Under the pieces are notes generated by a model. It was not told the origin of the DNA. It did not search any database and worked only from the letters and a program-made list of their open reading frames with translations. A DNA stretch of 64,000 nt from Nitratireductor soli (lineage in GTDB: Bacteria; Pseudomonadota; Alphaproteobacteria; Rhizobiales; Rhizobiaceae): positions 1 through 64,000 of the forward strand of contig NZ_LFVY01000016.1 of assembly GCF_001050155.1 (NCBI RefSeq). The letters run 5' to 3'. This document shows, piece after piece, positions 15,251 through 23,305 of this stretch. Position 1 is the stretch's first letter, and the number at the start of each line of letters is the position of its first letter. The position numbers and the translations under genes were made by a program.

Positions 15251-16093
15251 TCATCCTCCCGAAAAGATGCTTCGGCATCGCGCGAGAGCTGTGTCGATGA
15301 CGAGGTCGGGGTCTTCCGCCCACCATCGGTCTGAGAATATCTCTATCTCGATCGGCCCGGTGTAACCGGCGGCCCGTACCTGGCGCCACATGCCGGCAAG
15401 GTCGATGATGCCGTCCCCCATCATGCCGCGATCGCGCAGGACATGCCTGGTCGGCACCAGCCAGTCGCTGACATGGAAACCCAATATCCTGCCGGCAGCG
15501 CCGGCGCGGTCGAGTTCGGCCTCCAGCCGCTCGTCCCACCAGATGTGATAGGCGTCGGCCACGATGCCGACCCCCTCGCCCAGCCGCTCGCATAGGGCGT
15601 TGGCGTGACTGAGGCTGAGGATCACCGCGCGGTCGCCGGCGACCATGGGATGCAGCGGCTCCAGCGCCAGCGTGATGCCGACGGGGCGGGCATGGTCGAG
15701 AAGATGGCCGATGGCATCCTCGGTTTGCGCCCGCCCGCCCGCGAGGTCGCGGCTGCCGTCCACGAGCCCGCCGGAGAAAACCAGAACATGGTCTGCCGCC
15801 AGTTCGGCGGCCATGTCCACGGCGCGCCTTGCACGATCCAGGCACGCAGCCCTGCCCGCTGCTCCGGCGCCCAGAAGCGGCCCTGCCCGGTTGAAGCCGA
15901 ATGTGGAGATGCCGGTGCGGGTCAGAATCCTGCGGGCTTCTTCGATTCCGACCTTGTCGATCTCGTCGCCCCACAGGGATGCGCGCGACAAGCCCCGCGC
16001 CGCGCATCCCTCGAGAAACGGCTCGAGGCCCCATTTCTCACGGATGGTCGCCTGATTGAAAACATATTCGGGAGGCTGCAGCGCTTCGACCAT
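15251..16093 (-). CDS. Sugar phosphate isomerase/epimerase-like TIM-barrel enzyme (AP-endonuclease-2 fold)
   Basis: A 280-residue xylose-isomerase-like TIM barrel. Metal-site elements are visible: Glu in ITLALEPLHPM, Asp and His in VADAYHIWWDE, His in LGFHVSDWLV and Glu in PIEIEIFSDRWW. The fold family includes sugar epimerases, inosose dehydratases and 3-dehydroshikimate dehydratases (AsbF/QuiC type). The neighbouring AroE-like genes make a dehydratase or epimerase acting on a cyclic or polyhydroxy keto-acid attractive, but the sequence alone does not decide. It sits between the ABC ATPase (gap 9 nt) and AroE-like paralogue 2. Confidence 0.85.
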   Translation of the reverse strand: MVEALQPPEYVFNQATIREKWGLEPFLEGCAARGLSRASLWGDEIDKVGIEEARRILTRTGISTFGFNRAGPLLGAGAAGRAACLDRARRAVDMAAELAADHVLVFSGGLVDGSRDLAGGRAQTEDAIGHLLDHARPVGITLALEPLHPMVAGDRAVILSLSHANALCERLGEGVGIVADAYHIWWDERLEAELDRAGAAGRILGFHVSDWLVPTRHVLRDRGMMGDGIIDLAGMWRQVRAAGYTGPIEIEIFSDRWWAEDPDLVIDTALARCRSIFSGG

Positions 16094-16102
16094 GATGTTG
16101 CG

Positions 16103-16954
16103 CTAGAATTTGTAGACGCCGAGCTTCTCGAAAATCCGATAGATCCTTTCGGCATATTTCGAAAACTCGGGATACTCGCCCAGATGGGCAGGGCGCGGGC
16201 GCGGCAGGTCGATGACGATCTCCTCGACGATCGTGCCGGGGCTCTTCGACATCACCAGCACACGATCCGAAAGGCCGACGGCTTCCTCGATCGAATGGGT
16301 GATGAACAGCACTGTCTTGCGCGTCTCGAGCCAGAGCATCTCCAGATCGTGCCGGATCTGTGTGCGCGTGATCGCATCGAGCGCGCCGAAAGGCTCGTCC
16401 ATCAACAGCATCGAGGGATCGTGAACCAAAGCGCGCGCAATGGATACGCGCTGACGCATGCCCCCGGAAAGCTGCCAGGGATACCGGTTCTCCGCCCCCG
16501 CGAGACCGAGCCGCTCGAACAGGGCGTCGGCGCGCTCCCTGAGCGCCGCCTTGTCCAGCCCCCGCATCTCCTGCTGCAGCATGACGTTCTTGATGGCGGT
16601 GCGGAAATCCAGAAGCAGATGGTCCTGGAACACGATGCCGATCTCCGAAATCGGGGCGGTCAGCAGCTTTCCGTCGATTTCCACCGTGCCGGCACTCGAC
16701 GGTTCCAGTCCGGTCACCAGCAGCATGGTGGTGCTCTTGCCACAGCCGGACGGACCGATGATGGAGACGAATTCTCCCGGCTTGATGTCCAGATCGATGG
16801 GGCCAAGCGCGTGGAAGGCATTTTCCCCGCTGCCAAAGACCTTGGTCAGCCCCCGCGCGTTGATCGAGGCTCCTGCGGCGATCGCGCCGCCAACCGGATG
16901 CACCAGGCCGGAAGGGGTTCGCGTCTTCATGTCTGCCATCGTCATGTCCATCAT
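16103..16954 (-). CDS. ABC transporter ATP-binding protein, NitT/TauT family
   Basis: A 283-residue ATPase with Walker A GPSGCGKST, signature LSGGMRQR, Walker B MLLMDEPFGALD and H-loop FITHSIEEA. An N-terminal extension of about 30 residues (MMDMTMADMKTRTPSG) precedes the first strand, and the start is uncertain because several ATGs follow each other and none has a strong ribosome site. It serves the permeases at 16971-17792 and 18922-19680 and the binding protein at 17869-18870. No second ATPase is present, so it must drive either a heterodimeric channel or two alternative channels. Confidence 0.9.
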   Translation of the reverse strand: MMDMTMADMKTRTPSGLVHPVGGAIAAGASINARGLTKVFGSGENAFHALGPIDLDIKPGEFVSIIGPSGCGKSTTMLLVTGLEPSSAGTVEIDGKLLTAPISEIGIVFQDHLLLDFRTAIKNVMLQQEMRGLDKAALRERADALFERLGLAGAENRYPWQLSGGMRQRVSIARALVHDPSMLLMDEPFGALDAITRTQIRHDLEMLWLETRKTVLFITHSIEEAVGLSDRVLVMSKSPGTIVEEIVIDLPRPRPAHLGEYPEFSKYAERIYRIFEKLGVYKF

Positions 16955-16970
16955 TGTCGCATGTCTGGGT

Positions 16971-17792
16971 TCAGTGTCTGGACCAGGGCATCAGCCATTG
17001 GCTGATGATGCTCATCGCACCGTTGAACATCAGCGCGACAATCGCCGCAGCCACCAGTCCGGAGAACATCAGCGTCATGTCCATGAATGCGGAGGCGCGC
17101 AGGATCATGAAGCCCAGTCCTTTGTTGGAGGCGATGAACTCGGCGATTATGACGCCCTCGACCGCCTTCACCACGCCGATCTTCATGCCCGAGAAAATAT
17201 GCGGCAGCGCCGCCGGCAGCCTGACCTTCCAGAAGGTCTGCCATGAGCTCGCTCCCATGGAGCGCGAAATGTAGAAAAGCCTGCGGTCGATCAGCCGGAA
17301 ACCCGACATGGAATCGACCAGCACGGGAAAGAAGCTCATCAGGAAAACGATCAGCGCAGCGACCAGCGGGCCTATGCCGAACCATATGATCAGGATCGGC
17401 CCGATCACCGTCTTGGGCATGATGTTGAGAAACACGATGACGGGATACAATCCCCGCTCCAACGCGCCTATCGAAACGATCGCCAGCGCCAGCGGAACCG
17501 CCACCAGCACTCCAAGAGTGAAGCCCTGCACGATCGTGAGCGAGGTCCAAAACGCATGCCCGGCGATCAACGCCCTGTCGGTGTAAAGCCGGGCCAGAAA
17601 ATCCGAAGGTTTGGGCGCAAGCCATACGGGCACTTCGAAGAAATGAAGCGCGGCCTCCCACAATCCGAGCAAGAGCAGCACCGCCACCGTCCCGATCAGG
17701 ACGGAGGAAAGATACGAACCGCCGAATGCCGCCATGAGACGCGCACGTGTACCGGATGGTGCCGGTGCCATGGCAGAAGCTGTTTGCGACAT
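16971..17792 (-). CDS. ABC transporter permease, NitT/TauT family (permease 1)
   Basis: A 273-residue permease with six predicted membrane segments. The EAA loop reads YISRSMGASSWQTFWKVRLPAALP. The N-terminal 25 residues are polar, followed by a first helix LIGTVAVLLLLGLWEAALHF. A second, diverged permease of the same family lies two genes upstream (18922-19680). The two share the fold and EAA pattern but differ through most of their length, suggesting an old duplication and a possible heterodimeric channel. Confidence 0.9.
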   Translation of the reverse strand: MSQTASAMAPAPSGTRARLMAAFGGSYLSSVLIGTVAVLLLLGLWEAALHFFEVPVWLAPKPSDFLARLYTDRALIAGHAFWTSLTIVQGFTLGVLVAVPLALAIVSIGALERGLYPVIVFLNIMPKTVIGPILIIWFGIGPLVAALIVFLMSFFPVLVDSMSGFRLIDRRLFYISRSMGASSWQTFWKVRLPAALPHIFSGMKIGVVKAVEGVIIAEFIASNKGLGFMILRASAFMDMTLMFSGLVAAAIVALMFNGAMSIISQWLMPWSRH

Positions 17793-17868
17793 GTCTACGA
17801 GACTTTCCGCGTGAGATTGATGTCCGGGCGCCTTTCGCGCCCGGAGCGGATCCTGCGATTGGCCAACC

Positions 17869-18870
17869 TCAGGGGCAGGTCACCGGCGTTTCCGGCAGAT
17901 AGTCGAGCGTGTAATAATCCGTCACCGGCTTGGTGTCGGGAAGGTTCATCGCCGAAGTCATGACGCCGTACATCTTTTCCCAGGTGTCCGCGTCGGTCAC
18001 GCCGATCGCGTCGCCCGAGCCGCCGGGGCAAACCGACGCGAAGCTGAACTTTGCCGACTGAACAAGGTTCTCCTTCGAATGGGCCGTCTCCGGGAAAATC
18101 TCCAGCAATGCGTCGACTGCGGCTTCCGGATCCTTCATCGCTTCCTGCCAGCCCAGTGCCGTGGCCTCGACAAAGCGCTTGTAGACATCCGGATTGGCCT
18201 GGTGCTTGTCTTCACGCGCCACCAGGGCAAGGCTCGCGATGGGAACGCCATTGTTGTAGAAGTACATGTTGCCCGCCTCGATGCCCTGCGCGGCCAGCGG
18301 CACCACGATGTTTTCCGGGGTCTGCGACACCGCATCGACCTGCTTGGACGTCAGAAGGCCGATGAAGGCGCTTTCGGCGGCCGAGACGATCTCCACCTGA
18401 GATTCTTCGATGCCGTTGGCACGCAGGAAAACCGGAATGAGGGGCAGCATGGCCGATCCCGGAGACACCGCCAGCTTCTTGCCGATGAGATCCTTCGGTT
18501 CCTTGATGCCGGAATCGGCCAGATACTGGATGCCGAACTGTCCGGATTTCCAGATGGTCGCGATGATCCTGATCGGCGCCCCCTGCGCGGCGACATTGAG
18601 CGTCGCGCCGGTATCGGCATAGCCGAGCTCTGTCTGTCCGGTCGCCACCATCTGCGCCGCCACGGCGGACCCGCGGCCCTCCGTCAGGGTGACGTCGAGA
18701 TCATGGTCCTTGTAGATGCCCTTGGCCTGGGCCACCGCGAAACCGAGATGCGCGGAATCGGCCGTCCAGTTCATCTGCATCTGGAGCTTGTCCTGTGCCA
18801 GCGCGGGAACGCCTCCTGCGAACAATGCGACCATTGCCCCCGCCGCCACATGCCTCAATTTGAACTGCAT
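17869..18870 (-). CDS. ABC transporter substrate-binding protein, NitT/TauT (NMT1-like)
   Basis: A 333-residue periplasmic binding protein. The signal peptide is MQFKLRHVAAGAMVALFAGG with cleavage near PALAQDK; the mature protein starts LQMQMNWTADSAHLGFAVA and QAKGIYKDHDLDVTLTEG, the NMT1/THI5 fold opening. GGGAGGAATGC precedes the ATG. It lies between the two permease genes, which supports one transport system with two permease subunits. The ligand is unknown, but the locus enzymes suggest a polyhydroxy or cyclic acid. Confidence 0.9.
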   Translation of the reverse strand: MQFKLRHVAAGAMVALFAGGVPALAQDKLQMQMNWTADSAHLGFAVAQAKGIYKDHDLDVTLTEGRGSAVAAQMVATGQTELGYADTGATLNVAAQGAPIRIIATIWKSGQFGIQYLADSGIKEPKDLIGKKLAVSPGSAMLPLIPVFLRANGIEESQVEIVSAAESAFIGLLTSKQVDAVSQTPENIVVPLAAQGIEAGNMYFYNNGVPIASLALVAREDKHQANPDVYKRFVEATALGWQEAMKDPEAAVDALLEIFPETAHSKENLVQSAKFSFASVCPGGSGDAIGVTDADTWEKMYGVMTSAMNLPDTKPVTDYYTLDYLPETPVTCP

Positions 18871-18921
18871 TCCTTCCTCCCTTTGATTTATCGTGATGCT
18901 TGATCGTCGATCACGAACCGG

Positions 18922-19680
18922 TCAGCGCCGCCGCCAAGGCAGCAATGTCCTTTCCGCCACTTCCATCCCCCAACTGAGCACAACCCCGATCATCGAGCCG
19001 ACCACGAGCACGGCGAAGATCAGCGACGTGTCGGAATCGTCCATCCCCCGGAGGACCAGGTAGCCAAGTCCGTTCTGCGAATTCATCCACTCGACGACGA
19101 TCACCACCGTCACCGCAATGACGACGGTGATCTTGAACCCGGAGAAGATGCTGGGCGCGGCGGAGGGAAGTTCGAAGAAACGGAACGTCTGCCACCAGGA
19201 CGCACCGACCGATCGGCTGAGATAGTACTGCCGGGGGTCGATGGATTTGAAACCGGTCACGCTGTCGACCAGGATCGGAAAGAAGGTGATCAGCGCGGTG
19301 AGCAGGATCTTCGGGAAGTCGGCAAAGCCGAACCAGACCAGCATGAGCGGAGCCAGTGTGATCTTCGGCAGCCCCTGGATGAACACGACGAGTGGATAGA
19401 GCACCTGCTCCGCGAGCCGGAACTTGGCGATCAGGTAACCGAGCACGACGCCGGGAATGGCTCCGGCGACAAACCCGTAGACGATCAGCCGTGTCGTCAC
19501 GAATGCATGATAGCCCAGCCTCTGATAATCCTCGACGATCCGCGACAGGAATTGCGACGGTGCAGGCAGCACGTAGATCGGCACATCCAGCGCCCTGACC
19601 AGAACCTCCCAGATCAGCAGCAGCCCGGCGAACCACAAGACCGGCTCCAGGAAACGCTGCATGATCGGATTCGGTTTCAC
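18922..19680 (-). CDS. ABC transporter permease, NitT/TauT family (permease 2)
   Basis: A 252-residue permease with an EAA loop YLSRSVGASWWQTFRFFELPSAAP. I place the start at GTG 19680 (VKPNPIMQRFLEPVLW): GAGGAG at 19687-19692 gives 6-nt spacing, and upstream in-frame residues belong to the iclR gene read out of frame. The gene begins 10 nt after the iclR stop, so its ribosome site lies inside the end of iclR and the two are coupled. Confidence 0.85.
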   Translation of the reverse strand: MKPNPIMQRFLEPVLWFAGLLLIWEVLVRALDVPIYVLPAPSQFLSRIVEDYQRLGYHAFVTTRLIVYGFVAGAIPGVVLGYLIAKFRLAEQVLYPLVVFIQGLPKITLAPLMLVWFGFADFPKILLTALITFFPILVDSVTGFKSIDPRQYYLSRSVGASWWQTFRFFELPSAAPSIFSGFKITVVIAVTVVIVVEWMNSQNGLGYLVLRGMDDSDTSLIFAVLVVGSMIGVVLSWGMEVAERTLLPWRRR

Positions 19681-19690
19681 AATCCGCTCC

Positions 19691-20527
19691 TCACGCTTCC
19701 ACCGCCGTCTGCGCCCGCACGACCGCCACGGCAGGCTGATAGCCCCGCTGGCGGCTTCGCAGCGACCAGATTTCCGCAACTTCCACAGCGGCCTTCTTCA
19801 GCGCGGCGGCAAGCTCTTCGTAGCGTTCCGGAGTGATCCGCACCAAGGGGCCTGCAACACTCATCGTGCCGGCGACGGGGGCATCCGGCCCCACACCGTT
19901 GAAGAACGGAACGGCAACGGCTCCCGTCCCCGCCTCGGCTTCCTCGACGGAGGTCGCATAGCCTCGCTGCCGCGTTTCCGCGAGTCTGGCGCGAAATTCG
20001 TCAACGTTGGTCGCGCTGTTGGGGCCCAGCGGCCGCCGCGCGTCGAAACCGCGGGCGCAGACGATGCGCAGCGCTTCCGATTCCGCCAGCGTGGAGAGCC
20101 AGGCCTTGCCGTTGGCAGTGGCATGCAGGACAATCTCCTGTCCCATCTCAGGGTCGTAGCGCAGGCCCGTGACAGCCCCCTGCGCCCGGGCAACCCAGAC
20201 CAGATCCTCCCCCTCGACGATCGCCAGACGGCAGTATTCCTGCGTCTCGCGCGCCAATGTGTCGAGCACCGACTGGACCACATCCGGCACCGCGCGGACG
20301 TCGAGATTGCGGAATGCAAGCGTGCTCATGCGCAACGAGAGCGCATAGCGTTGCGTACCGGCATGCTGCAGCACCCATCCCCGGGATACGAGCGTGGTCA
20401 GCGTGCGGTGAACCGCACTTGCGGGCATGCCCAGCCGGTTCGCAAGATCCGTCAACTCGACGGGCTCGCGCTCGCCTGCAAGCGTCTCCAGCATCGTCAG
20501 ACAGCGGTCTATAGCGGCAACGGTCAA
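19691..20527 (-). CDS. IclR-family transcriptional regulator
   Basis: A 278-residue regulator with an N-terminal winged helix (AIDRCLTMLETLAGE, LANRLGMPASAVHRTLTTL, RGWVLQHAGTQRYALSLRM) and a C-terminal IclR ligand domain (WVARAQGAVTGLRYDP, LHATANGKAWLSTL, RGYATSVEEAEAGTGAVAVP, GTMSVAGPLVRI). The start is a TTG at 20527 fixed by GGGAGG with 5-nt spacing; upstream in-frame residues have no such site. It is the first gene of the minus arm permease-SBP-permease-ATPase-TIM barrel-AroE. Its upstream palindrome is repeated exactly at 11595-11613, so the regulator probably controls both arms of the locus and itself. Confidence 0.92.
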   Translation of the reverse strand: MTVAAIDRCLTMLETLAGEREPVELTDLANRLGMPASAVHRTLTTLVSRGWVLQHAGTQRYALSLRMSTLAFRNLDVRAVPDVVQSVLDTLARETQEYCRLAIVEGEDLVWVARAQGAVTGLRYDPEMGQEIVLHATANGKAWLSTLAESEALRIVCARGFDARRPLGPNSATNVDEFRARLAETRQRGYATSVEEAEAGTGAVAVPFFNGVGPDAPVAGTMSVAGPLVRITPERYEELAAALKKAAVEVAEIWSLRSRQRGYQPAVAVVRAQTAVEA

Positions 20528-20567
20528 CCGTTCCTCCCTGGTCAGAACGTGAATATACAACAGCCAA

Positions 20568-20590
20568 TTCCAAATTGGAATAGGATTCCA
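20568..20590. promoter_or_regulatory. IclR operator copy B with overlapping second palindrome
   Basis: TTCCAA-A-TTGGAA (20568-20580) is a perfect palindrome that runs into TGGAAT-AGG-ATTCCA (20576-20590). The last 19 bases equal copy A at 11595-11613. The site is about 40-60 bp upstream of the iclR TTG, where it can serve autoregulation. Confidence 0.8.
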
Positions 20591-20774
20591 CTTTTGTGAG
20601 ATGCATCGATTGCGACCGTGTCATTCCAACAAGCGGCAGGCGCTTGCGGGATCGCACGGCGTCTTTCCCTGCAAGGCTTCCGGAAGCACGCTGCAAAGGA
20701 CCAACACCAGGCAGTTGTCGGCGACACTCTGTTGTGGCCGCGGCTCGCGATCTTCGTTGCGACGGCCTGCCGTT

Positions 20775-21110
20775 TCAGGCCTTGAGGTGCATGGTCACGA
20801 GAACGGTGCTTTCGCAGCCATCGGCGAAATCGGCCGCGACGCGCAGCCAGTTGCCGAAATGGGAGACGCGCATCACCGCGATCCCGTCACGTCCGGCAGG
20901 CATCGCCGCTGCGGCGCCCTCCGCGACCCAGCGCATGCCGTCCGGGGAGATTTCGACGCGTGCAACGGGTTGCGGGCCCTTCGGCTCCTTCAGCGCGCGC
21001 ACGAAGATGACGGCCTCGCGGGCCCATCCGGCTTCGTGCGGTTCGCTGGCCGCCTTTCCGGTCCATATTTCGTTACGGGAAACGACGGATGTGATGTTTT
21101 CGGGCAGCAT
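20775..21110 (-). CDS. Unrecognised 111-residue protein, partner of the upstream 301-residue protein
   Basis: I do not recognise this protein. It is predicted beta-rich, with alternating hydrophobic strands (REAVIFVRALKEP, QPVARVEISPDGMRW, GIAVMRVSHFGNWLRVAADF, ESTVLVTMHLKA) and no signal peptide or membrane helix, and resembles a small beta-sandwich. The ATG overlaps the stop of the 301-residue gene as ATGA, so the two are translationally coupled and probably act together. Both follow the enolase-superfamily dehydratase and are thus tied to sugar-acid metabolism. Confidence 0.75.
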   Translation of the reverse strand: MLPENITSVVSRNEIWTGKAASEPHEAGWAREAVIFVRALKEPKGPQPVARVEISPDGMRWVAEGAAAAMPAGRDGIAVMRVSHFGNWLRVAADFADGCESTVLVTMHLKA

Positions 21111-22015
21111 CAGAAGTCTCCTGAGATACAGGCCGAATCGACATAGAGGAAGGCGCGCTTGTCGGTGTCCGTCTCGGCGAACAGGCAGAAATTCAGCATG
21201 CACCAAAGGTTCTTCATCGCCGGGATGCGAATCGATTCGAAAGCCGTCATGTCGAAACGGCGGTCGTTGCACTGGAAGTCGAGCGCCTTCATCGTCTCGA
21301 GGTCAAAGTCGAAGCGCAGATAGGTCCAGTTCACTTTGGTGCTGATCTCGTTGTAGCACAGCCGCTGCTCGCCGCCCGGCAGGTCTTCCCAGCCTTCGGG
21401 CGCGAGGTGGTAGTGGCTGAGCGTCTTGTCGCCGCTGCCCACCGGCTTGAACGCCGTGGTTTGCCGCTTGAACTGCCATTTCTGCACGTGCTCGCCGTCG
21501 AGCGCATTGAGGAAGCGCAGATGTGGCATGACCCGCTCGCCGCCCTTGTCGTGATCGCCTGCCTGCAGATCGAACAGGAAGCCCACGGAGCGAACATCGG
21601 TCTCGCTGAGCTTCAGTTCGGAGGCCTCCGGTTTGAAGGTGAAGTAGACCTCGAAGCGGATGCGACCGCGATGGCGGAACGTGTGGCGCTTGATCGCAAC
21701 GTTCTGCGCGCCCTTGCGCGGGCGGGTCGCGACCTTGAGCGCATAGGACGAGCCCATGCCGCCGTGCGAACCGGAATCCCAGTGACTGAGGGTGGAAAGC
21801 ATGGTGCCTGTGTGCTGGGCGTAGCCCGGGAGCATCGTGTCGAGATCGTCCTCGTAATTGCCAACGAGCTGCGACCAGCCGCAGTGTCCGTTCGAGAATT
21901 CGTCATGGCTGATGATGCGCGGCAGCGGGTCGAAGCGCGACAGCTTCGGGTCGGCACGCAGCAGGGCAAGCCGCAATGCCTCCGCCATCTCGTTTGTGGG
22001 CTGTGATGTCGTCAT
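21110..22015 (-). CDS. Unrecognised 301-residue soluble protein of the sugar-acid locus
   Basis: I cannot assign a family. The 301 residues are soluble, beta-strand rich and aromatic (HCGWSQLVGNYEDD, HWDSGSHGGMGSSYALKV, GRIRFEVYFTFKPE, VGFLFDLQAGDHD, YHLAPEGWEDLPGG, VNWTYLRFDFDLETM), with many His, Asp and Trp residues as in a carbohydrate-binding or lyase-type beta-sandwich. There is no signal peptide, so it should be cytosolic. The start at 22015 follows the dehydratase stop by 19 nt; longer in-frame sequence overlaps that gene. It forms an operon with the dehydratase and the 111-residue protein. An isomerase, lactonase or sugar-binding role is possible. Confidence 0.75.
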   Translation of the reverse strand: MTTSQPTNEMAEALRLALLRADPKLSRFDPLPRIISHDEFSNGHCGWSQLVGNYEDDLDTMLPGYAQHTGTMLSTLSHWDSGSHGGMGSSYALKVATRPRKGAQNVAIKRHTFRHRGRIRFEVYFTFKPEASELKLSETDVRSVGFLFDLQAGDHDKGGERVMPHLRFLNALDGEHVQKWQFKRQTTAFKPVGSGDKTLSHYHLAPEGWEDLPGGEQRLCYNEISTKVNWTYLRFDFDLETMKALDFQCNDRRFDMTAFESIRIPAMKNLWCMLNFCLFAETDTDKRAFLYVDSACISGDF

Positions 22016-22034
22016 CGCGCTCTGCGCCTTTCCG

Positions 22035-23171
22035 TCATTGCACACGCAGGCGCTTGACCGCGTCCCAGTCGACCTCGACGCCGAGGCCGGGACCGGTCGG
22101 CACCGGCAGCATCCCGTTCTTCTGGCGGTCGGCGCCGGGGGTCGTGCCCGTGATCGCAGTCTTGAATGCGCTCTCGTCGGTCTCGCATTCCATCGCCTTG
22201 ATGTTTGGCATGGCGGCGGCGAGATGAACGCTCGCCGTTTCGCAGATGATGCCCGACATACCGATATGCGGCGCATATTGAACGTCGTGGGCGGCGGCAA
22301 ACTCGGCCATGCGCCTGGTCTCGGTGATGCCGCCCGAGCGGGCCACGTCCGGCTGGATGTACGACAGGGTGCGGTTGGAGACGAGCCGCATCGCCTGGTC
22401 GAGCGTATAGTTGCTCTCGCCCGCGGCAAGCGGTGTCGCGCAGCGCCGGTGCAGTTCCTCGTAGCCGGCCTCGTCCTCGGGGCGCAACGGCTCCTCGAAC
22501 CAGAAGTAGTTGTTGTCGGTCAGCGCGCGGCCGACTTCGACCGCCTCCTCCAGCGAGTATGCCCAGTTGGCGTCAACGCACAGGTCGATGTCGTCGCCGG
22601 CCCGCTTTCTCAGATGCCCGATCCGCCGGCAGGCCTCCTTCACCGGGTTGGCGACCTTCACCTTGATGCGCGGAAAACCCTTTTCCAGGTAGCGATCGAG
22701 CTCGCGCTCCATGAAGGGGTCGTCGCCCCAGTTCACTGAGGCCGCGTAGCAGGGAACCTCCGTGCGGCCCATGCCACCGAGCAGCCGGTGGATCGGCATG
22801 TTGGCAACCTTGCCCAGAATATCCCAGAGCGCGATATCGACGCCGGCGATCGCCTCGAAGAGCATGCCGCCGGAGCGGCCGGAAAGAGCGCGCCGCATGC
22901 TGCGCCACAGCGCACTGATGTCGGTTGGGTTCTGGCCGACGAGGCGCGGCTTCAACAGCGTTTCGATTGCTTCCGCATAGGCCTTGGGCGCGAAGCGGGC
23001 CAGCGTTTCGCCGACGCCGACGATGCCGGCATCCGTGCGGATTTCTACCAGCACGATCGAGACCTCGGAATATGTTCCCCAGGACGTGACCGTAGGCCGC
23101 GGCAGCGTCTGGGTCAGGGGATGGGCGATCAGATCCGTGATGCGGATGTCGGCGCTGGCGGTGTTCGTCAC
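22035..23171 (-). CDS. Mandelate racemase/muconate lactonizing (enolase superfamily) dehydratase
   Basis: A 378-residue enolase-superfamily enzyme. The catalytic K-x-K lies in RIKVKV, the three Mg ligands in CVDANW, WFEEPL and AAGESN, and the opposite base is a D...H dyad with Asp in IQPDVARSGG and His in APHIG. This is the mandelate-racemase subgroup pattern found in acid-sugar dehydratases. It probably dehydrates an aldonate to a 2-keto-3-deoxy acid. It is divergent from the FadR-type regulator gene, with a dyad in the gap, and heads an operon with two unrecognised genes. The specific sugar acid cannot be read. Confidence 0.9.
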   Translation of the reverse strand: MTNTASADIRITDLIAHPLTQTLPRPTVTSWGTYSEVSIVLVEIRTDAGIVGVGETLARFAPKAYAEAIETLLKPRLVGQNPTDISALWRSMRRALSGRSGGMLFEAIAGVDIALWDILGKVANMPIHRLLGGMGRTEVPCYAASVNWGDDPFMERELDRYLEKGFPRIKVKVANPVKEACRRIGHLRKRAGDDIDLCVDANWAYSLEEAVEVGRALTDNNYFWFEEPLRPEDEAGYEELHRRCATPLAAGESNYTLDQAMRLVSNRTLSYIQPDVARSGGITETRRMAEFAAAHDVQYAPHIGMSGIICETASVHLAAAMPNIKAMECETDESAFKTAITGTTPGADRQKNGMLPVPTGPGLGVEVDWDAVKRLRVQ

Positions 23172-23237
23172 TTGGCTCTCCGGCAGTTTTGGCGCGGGTG
23201 GCGCCGCCTCACTCTGTACCTCTAACTAGATTGCTTG

Positions 23238-23258
23238 GCAACTGATAAACTTAGTTGC
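23238..23258. promoter_or_regulatory. Dyad GCAACT-N9-AGTTGC, candidate FadR-type operator
   Basis: GCAACT (23238-23243) and AGTTGC (23253-23258) form a perfect inverted repeat with a 9-nt spacer in the gap between the divergent dehydratase and regulator genes. Location and symmetry suggest the local GntR/FadR protein as ligand. Confidence 0.5.
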
Positions 23259-23305
23259 TAGGTTTGGTCGATGCGTGCTAAGGACTGGCAATGCGAGGGA
23301 GGAAC

